From NCBI RefSeq assembly GCF_045679555.1, contig NC_092120.1, positions 7,898,305 through 7,962,304 on the forward strand: a DNA stretch of 64,000 nt. Direction: 5' to 3'. How positions within the stretch are numbered: position 1 is the stretch's first letter; each line of letters begins with the position of its first letter. The stretch comes from Salvelinus alpinus. Lineage: Eukaryota > Chordata > Actinopteri > Salmoniformes > Salmonidae. A model generated the notes under the pieces. The model was not told the DNA's origin. It did not search any database and saw only the letters and a list, made by a program, of their open reading frames with translations. Made by a program: the position numbers and the translations under genes. Positions 61,001 through 64,000 of this stretch are shown piece by piece.

Positions 61001-61778
61001 GGACATAACTAACTATGGGACAGCCTGGCTATACCTATGGGACAGCCTGCATATAACTATGGGACAGCCTGGATATAACTATGGGACAGCCTGGACATAA
61101 CTAACTATGGGACAGCCTGGCTATAACTATGGGACAGCCTGCATATAACTATGGGACAGCCTGGATATAACTATGGGACAATCTGGACATAACTAACTAT
61201 GGGACAGCCTGGCTATACCTATGGGACAGCCTGCATATAACTATGGGACAGCCTGGATATAACTATGGGACAGCCTGGACATAACTACCTATGGGACAGC
61301 CTGGATATAACTATGGGACAGCCTGGATATAACTATGGGACAGCCTGCATATAACTATGGGACAGCCTGGATATAACTATGGGACAGCCTGGATATAACT
61401 ATGGTACAGCCTGGATATAACTAACTATGGGACAGCCTGGATATAACTATGGGACAGCCTGGATATAACTATGGGACAGCCTGGATATAACTAACTATGG
61501 GACAGCCTGGATATAACTAACTATGGGACAGCCTGGACATAACTAACTATGGGACAGCCTGGCTATAACTATGGGACAGCCTGCATATAACTATGGGACA
61601 GCCTGGATATAACTATGGGACAGCCTGGACATAACTAACTATGGGACAGCCTGGCTATAACTAACTATGGGACAGCCTGGATATAACTAACTATGGTACA
61701 GCCTGGATATAATTATGGTACAGCCTGGATATAACTATGGTACAGCCTGGACATAACTATGGTACAGCCTGGACACAG
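52030..61778. repeat. 9.7-kb 26-bp minisatellite in dpys intron 7
   Basis: Roughly 380 units, mainly 26 bp with GGATATAACTAACTATGG then TACAGCCT, GACAGCCT or TACATCCT. A shorter 22-bp form lacks one CTAA (GGATATAACTATGG). Variant units (GATACAGCC, CTAGATAT, GGTTATAAC, GGACATAAC, CTAATGGGTCAGCC) appear in clusters. Stops occur in every frame, so no false long ORFs arise. Flanks are unique sequence. Confidence 0.97.
56541..61490. repeat. 122-bp and 2.7-kb higher-order repeats within the 26-bp array
   Basis: A 122-bp block marked by GATACAGCCTAGAT recurs at 56775, 56897, 57019, 57141 and 57263, exactly 122 bp apart. A larger segment is duplicated at an offset of 2698 bp: rare markers at 57488, 57593 and 58295 recur at 60186, 60291 and 60993, each exactly 2698 bp later. 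The duplicated span is at least about 57.35-58.8 kb against 60.05-61.5 kb. Confidence 0.92.
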
Positions 61779-62350
61779 TATAAGGTGAAGGAAGTGGCTC
61801 TTTCATTCAGTAGGTCCAACATACACCAGCTGAGACCATGCCCACAAGTCACCAGCCGTGACATCACTGCTGTGTCATCTGCATCGTTCAAATTAAGATA
61901 ATTTAAAAAGGAAGATTTGCACTATTTGATCTCTTTTTGCACTGAATCCATTGGGCATATGTTTAATGTTTTGGAAAATTAAATAGTGGGGTTATGAATA
62001 ATCCCAGGGAGCAATTCAACATCTTATGTAAGCACTGATGTTTTATAGTAATATCCGGTTGGGACGTAGTCATTTTGTTATGTTGAGGTTGACACATTTT
62101 CTCATAAATTGAGACCTGCTTACTCTGATTCTTCAAAACAATACAAAATACCTGAATGTTTAGATTTAAATAGTTATTTTAAGTCAAATATATGGTGTTG
62201 TTTAGGCCAAAGGGAAGGGTTTCATAAGTGTCATTCCTAGAGTAAGAAAGAAACTGACATTTGTAATCTATATGAGGCTGTAGATGTGGAACTGCACTCC
62301 CCAATCTCAACAGACAGAGATACAGTGTGTCCCTGTTATGCACGTGTTTA

Positions 62351-62400
62351 CCCCCCCCCCCCCCCCCCCCCAAACATACACACACACACACACACACACA
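62351..62400. repeat. C21 homopolymer plus (CA)n
   Basis: Twenty-one C followed by AAACATA and about 12 CA units. Such runs are prone to sequencing and assembly error. Confidence 0.95.
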
Positions 62401-62843
62401 TCTGTACCGTACATATCTCTACTAAGCAGTAAACTAGACTAGCGTATGTGTGCATGCAAGGCCAGGAGCTAGCAACAGCCATAACAGGCTTACATAACCC
62501 AGCAGTAACAGCACTGCTCTCTTTCCTATGGAATCTGGGCTTGGTCCCTCAAGGCAAATCACAAAGTGTTGATGTGAGCTGAAGAAGGGATAGGAAGGGG
62601 GATGAACCCCAGTGTCATTTTCCTGTAAATGAATTTCATGATAATGTGAGATGAGGCTCTTGTAAGTGTTGCTCAGCTCAGCTCAGACAGATCTTGTGAA
62701 TATTACTAATGCATGCAGCTCTGGAATAAGGAAGAGATCTTGTCCCTACCTCCCCTCTTAGCCTTGATGACGACATCATGTCCAATTCTATTTCAGATCA
62801 ATTTTAGTGTCCCAGGCTTGTGAGGTTGTCAAGTCTCAGCACC

Positions 62844-62925
62844 CAGAACCAAATCAGCTACTGGATTATGTCTTTTAACATTTTCAAATGTTAAAAGACA
62901 TAATCCAGTAGCTGATTTGGTTCTG
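62844..62925. repeat. Perfect 40-bp inverted repeat, 2-bp spacer
   Basis: Arms 62844-62883 and 62886-62925 are exact reverse complements at all 40 positions (outer end CAGAACCAAATCAGC, inner end AACATTT), separated by TC. Flanking bases do not pair. It is not recognised as a transposon end. Confidence 0.98.
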
Positions 62926-63206
62926 TGATGAGGGCTGTGATGAGAGACTAGCGGTTGTATAGTAATCCTATACTATACAATTACATATTGCTGTACAGTA
63001 TAGTAGCATTGTTTGTTGTACAGTATGTGTGCTACCACTGTGTTCTAGTCCTATAGTGGGATTGAGGCTTTGTAGCTCTTCATGTTACATTTTTGTAACT
63101 ATGAATTTATCTGTGAAACTGTGTAATTAATTGGCCTAAATACGGCTTAAAAACATTAGAGTCCGGAGGCAAGACTCAGTTATGGAATGCAACGAAGCTA
63201 CAGTAG

Positions 63207-63300
63207 GACTGCTTCCCAAATAGCATCATATTCCCTACATAAGGCTCTGATCAAAAGTAGTGCACTATGGGAAATAGGGTGCCATTTAGGACATATCCTT
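63207..63300. repeat. Fragment of a dispersed salmonid repeat
   Basis: AAAGTAGTGCACTATGGG and AATAGGGTGCCATTTAGG are words of a repeat common in salmonid genomes. Short and partial. Confidence 0.6.
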
Positions 63301-64000
63301 TTGGTTTGTGTCATTAGGGTACCGGAGAGATGGAGAAAATAACTCTCTCTATTCGTCTTAATTATTTCGTCTTTTAGCCTAGTGTCCTTCTCCCTCCCCT
63401 TTTTTTATTATTTGTATTTTATTGCCGCTACACAAGATGACTGTGGAGGGAAATATTACCTGTCATAACAGCATTGTCATTAATTATTTATTAAAACAAT
63501 TATTCGTTATTCACAAATGATTTGAATTGTAAGATTGCTTTCTCTCTTCTAGCTGCTCATATAGTTTTATAGTTGTAATTTCTCAGCAGCAACCAATTAA
63601 AGGTTAAAGTTATACCTTCAATTAGACACAGCGTTTCTTAAATGCAAACTTTAAAAGTGATCTGTATCCTCTGTCAGTTAATTTAAACTGCTCATTTAGA
63701 TTTAACGTCTCATTCCAGCAGCCCTAGGCATATGGCAGACAGAATAATGTCTGGATACACGGGTAGCAGGCAGCACTATTCTTTTTACTGTGCTTATGCA
63801 GCACTTCTCAAATAGCTGCCACAATAGTACTGTAAGAAAATGTTAAGACTCAATGTATTGACAGAAAAATATTGCAGATGACATGCCTTGTAAGCTGTTT
63901 TTCTCCCCATGTTCCAAATACTATTATGATGTATTAGTACTTAGACCAGAGAATGTAATTTGCCACTAGCTTTTTCTGAGTTTTAAATGCCAAATACATT

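Larger units (their letters stand above)
61779..64000. other. Remainder of dpys intron 7 (to window end), non-coding
   Basis: No further dpys exon is seen: no reading matches the expected continuation after the exon 7 Arg codon. It holds a perfect inverted repeat, a C21/(CA)n tract and a dispersed-repeat fragment, listed separately. 63470-63720 is unique AT-rich sequence. Confidence 0.6.

Noticed and set aside
62844..62925. Pre-microRNA hairpin
   Set aside because: A 40-bp perfect stem with a 2-nt loop lacks the mismatches and larger loop of a typical pre-miRNA. No support without small-RNA data.
61779..64000. A further dpys exon (exon 8)
   Set aside because: No acceptor followed by a reading that fits the conserved continuation after exon 7 was found, so it must lie beyond the window.

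Overview
This is nuclear DNA of a teleost fish, very probably a salmonid. It is intron-rich, and it carries Tc1/mariner elements of the Sleeping Beauty type, an L2 LINE with the salmonid-style 3' stem-loop tail, an antisense RSg-1-like LINE 3' end and several dispersed repeats I recognise from salmonid genomes. These identifications come from memory of the families, not from a search. No tRNA, rRNA, CRISPR array or prokaryotic feature was seen.

The only protein-coding host gene I can support is the 5' three quarters of dpys (dihydropyrimidinase) on the + strand. Seven exons lie at 37373-37624, 42715-42873, 43829-44008, 49299-49488, 49867-50023, 50461-50602 and 51633-51775. They join in frame into 407 complete codons, with GT/AG at every internal boundary. 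All metal ligands of a catalytic dihydropyrimidinase are present, so this is the enzyme and not a CRMP/DPYSL paralogue. The remaining C-terminal ~110 residues lie beyond the right edge: intron 7 starts at 51776 and is still running at 64000.

Layout: 1-37 kb is intergenic or upstream DNA made of tandem repeats, decayed transposons and unique sequence. It includes a Tc1 element (353-1925), a 17-bp GC-rich array (2107-2330), a TACTG-based array (4553-5240), a 6.8-kb C-rich minisatellite (8168-14972), an L2 LINE (about 19530-21747), three long TG runs, an antisense LINE lodged in a 46-bp minisatellite (28703-29868) and a small Tc1 deletion derivative (32363-32892). 37-64 kb is dpys. Intron 1 holds two Tc1-type elements, one with a 1.4-kb TTAA-flanked repeat inside it. 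Intron 2 has a foldback repeat, intron 3 a 3.2-kb 25-bp array, introns 4 and 6 shorter arrays, and intron 7 a 9.7-kb 26-bp array.

The window's main character is tandem repetition: about 24 kb (over a third) is minisatellite or microsatellite. The most unusual items are three decoy copies of the exon 2 splice acceptor repeated at 100-bp spacing just before the real one, a perfect 40-bp inverted repeat with a 2-bp spacer at 62844-62925, the large arrays with higher-order duplications, the G-rich strand of the 8-15 kb array, and a LINE insertion inside a minisatellite. I did not find a convincing new multi-gene system.
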